Under the pieces are notes generated by a model, which had not been told where the DNA came from, searched no databases, and saw nothing but the letters and a program-made list of their open reading frames with translations. Below are positions 21,700 through 22,230 of a stretch of 22,230 nucleotides of DNA, one piece after another. The stretch is taken from NCBI GenBank assembly GCA_017483235.1, contig JAFULE010000166.1:1-22230 (forward strand), given 5' to 3'. The position numbers and the translations under genes were made by a program. Source of the DNA: Faecalibacterium sp. Lineage in GTDB: Bacteria; Bacillota; Clostridia; Oscillospirales; Ruminococcaceae. The stretch's first letter is position 1; every line of letters begins with the position of its first letter.

Positions 21700-21738
21700 T
21701 AAAAGCCCTCCCTTCAGTGGGTGAATTGCATTTTGTTC

Positions 21739-21767
21739 AGTATAACATATTTTGCCCCAAAGCTGAA
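21739..21767 (-). promoter_or_regulatory. Promoter of the nitroreductase operon
   Basis: On the minus strand TTCAGC (21767-21762) and TATACT (21744-21739) are separated by 17 bp. Confidence 0.55.
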
Positions 21768-21784
21768 CGGGCAGTTTGTTTTTG

Positions 21785-21826
21785 ACAAAAATTATGGTTT
21801 TTGATGCATTTTGTCATAATTTTTGT
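21785..21826. repeat. 12-bp perfect inverted repeat between divergent promoters
   Basis: Arms ACAAAAATTATG (21785-21796) and CATAATTTTTGT (21815-21826) are separated by 18 bp. The site is AT-rich within GC-rich DNA and lies between the nitroreductase and lectin-gene promoters, a natural place for a shared regulator. Confidence 0.6.
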
Positions 21827-21888
21827 GAAGATGTGCCAAGTGCGGCGGGTGAATTTCTCGGTTTTGTTCCGTGATGCTGTCGCCCGCT

Positions 21889-21899
21889 TGTGCTATAAT
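21889..21899 (+). promoter_or_regulatory. Extended -10 of the lectin-domain gene
   Basis: TGTGCTATAAT, an extended -10, lies about 85 bp before the start codon. The hexamer at 17-bp spacing is GTGATG, a poor -35. Confidence 0.65.
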
Positions 21900-21984
21900 G
21901 ATAGCAGGGAAGAACGCTGTGCACGGCGCAGCGCAAGAAGGAGAATACCGGGCAGGCGGCCCGGCCGAAAGGAGCTGTACATCT

Positions 21985-22230
21985 ATGGCAAAAGCATCTC
22001 ATGTCATTCTGCGCGAGGACGAATTCTATGTGATCGCCGCGCCCAACGGCAAGGTGCTGGAGGTGGCCGACTACAACATGGACAACGGCGCGGCCATCCA
22101 GTTGTGGGACTATGCCGGCCAGCCCTGGCAGCAGTGGAAGTTTGTGATTTCGGGCGATGATGAATATCGCATCCAGAACCGTTTTACCGGCAAGATGATC
22201 GACCTTGCCATGAGCGGTGTGGTGGCCGGC
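21985..22230 (+). CDS. Ricin-type beta-trefoil domain protein, partial
   Basis: The first 82 residues of a gene cut by the window end. The sequence YVIAAPNGKVLEVADY, then QLWDYAGQPWQQWKF and YRIQNRFTGKMIDLA, matches the ricin B lectin-like repeat with its Q-x-W motif (QQW at about 51-53). Such domains usually bind carbohydrate, often in secreted enzymes. Here the N-terminus (MAKASHVILREDE) has no signal peptide or membrane helix, so this portion seems cytosolic or non-classically exported. GAAAGGAG precedes the ATG. What follows is not visible. Confidence 0.8.
   Translation, partial: MAKASHVILREDEFYVIAAPNGKVLEVADYNMDNGAAIQLWDYAGQPWQQWKFVISGDDEYRIQNRFTGKMIDLAMSGVVAG

Overview
The window looks like chromosome of a GC-rich Firmicute, most likely a gut Oscillospiraceae/Ruminococcaceae relative of Faecalibacterium, Gemmiger or Subdoligranulum. 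The reasons are strong AGGAGG-type ribosome binding sites, a T-box leader on pheST, a ROK glucokinase, a YwlG (UPF0340) protein, a YerC-type TrpR-like protein, and strongly GC-biased third codon positions that create long open frames antisense to real genes. The taxon is inferred from these features, not from a search.

Positions 1-1740 are the right end of an integrated element. A tyrosine recombinase (110-1507) with an XRE-like helix-turn-helix inserted in its middle is followed by a terminator and the 3' half of a tRNA-Thr(UGU) (1695-1739), the expected attachment-site remnant. Host sequence follows: a MaoC-type hydratase on the minus strand, divergent from a T-box-controlled pheS-pheT operon (2385-6249), then an acyltransferase-3 membrane protein.

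Positions 7540-10968 (minus strand) hold a compact ATC-hydrolase-like / MFS transporter / alpha-beta hydrolase operon, with a membrane-anchored XRE regulator at its 3' end. tRNA-Tyr(GUA) follows at 11173-11258, then a four-gene plus-strand operon: a TatA/B-like N-terminus fused to a strictosidine-synthase-like beta-propeller, UPF0340, a YggS-type PLP protein, and an ABC exporter. A ROK glucokinase lies on the opposite strand.

Positions 17091-18644 (minus) encode a Tat translocase operon, tatB-like / tatA / tatC. Beyond it, all on the minus strand, are a TrpR-like regulator with a DJ-1/PfpI protein, and a nitroreductase / pentapeptide-repeat / GNAT operon. A divergent promoter region with a 12-bp perfect inverted repeat separates the latter from a ricin-type lectin-domain gene cut by the window end.

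The most unusual item is the fusion gene at 11478-12776. Its first 25 residues align without gaps to the TatA and TatB of the same window (Gly4, Glu7, Leu8, Ile11, Gly20-Pro21, Leu24-Pro25), but it continues into a second membrane helix and a beta-propeller. The ATC-hydrolase/MFS/esterase operon and the integrase with an internal HTH are the next most interesting. I saw no CRISPR array, IS element or rRNA.
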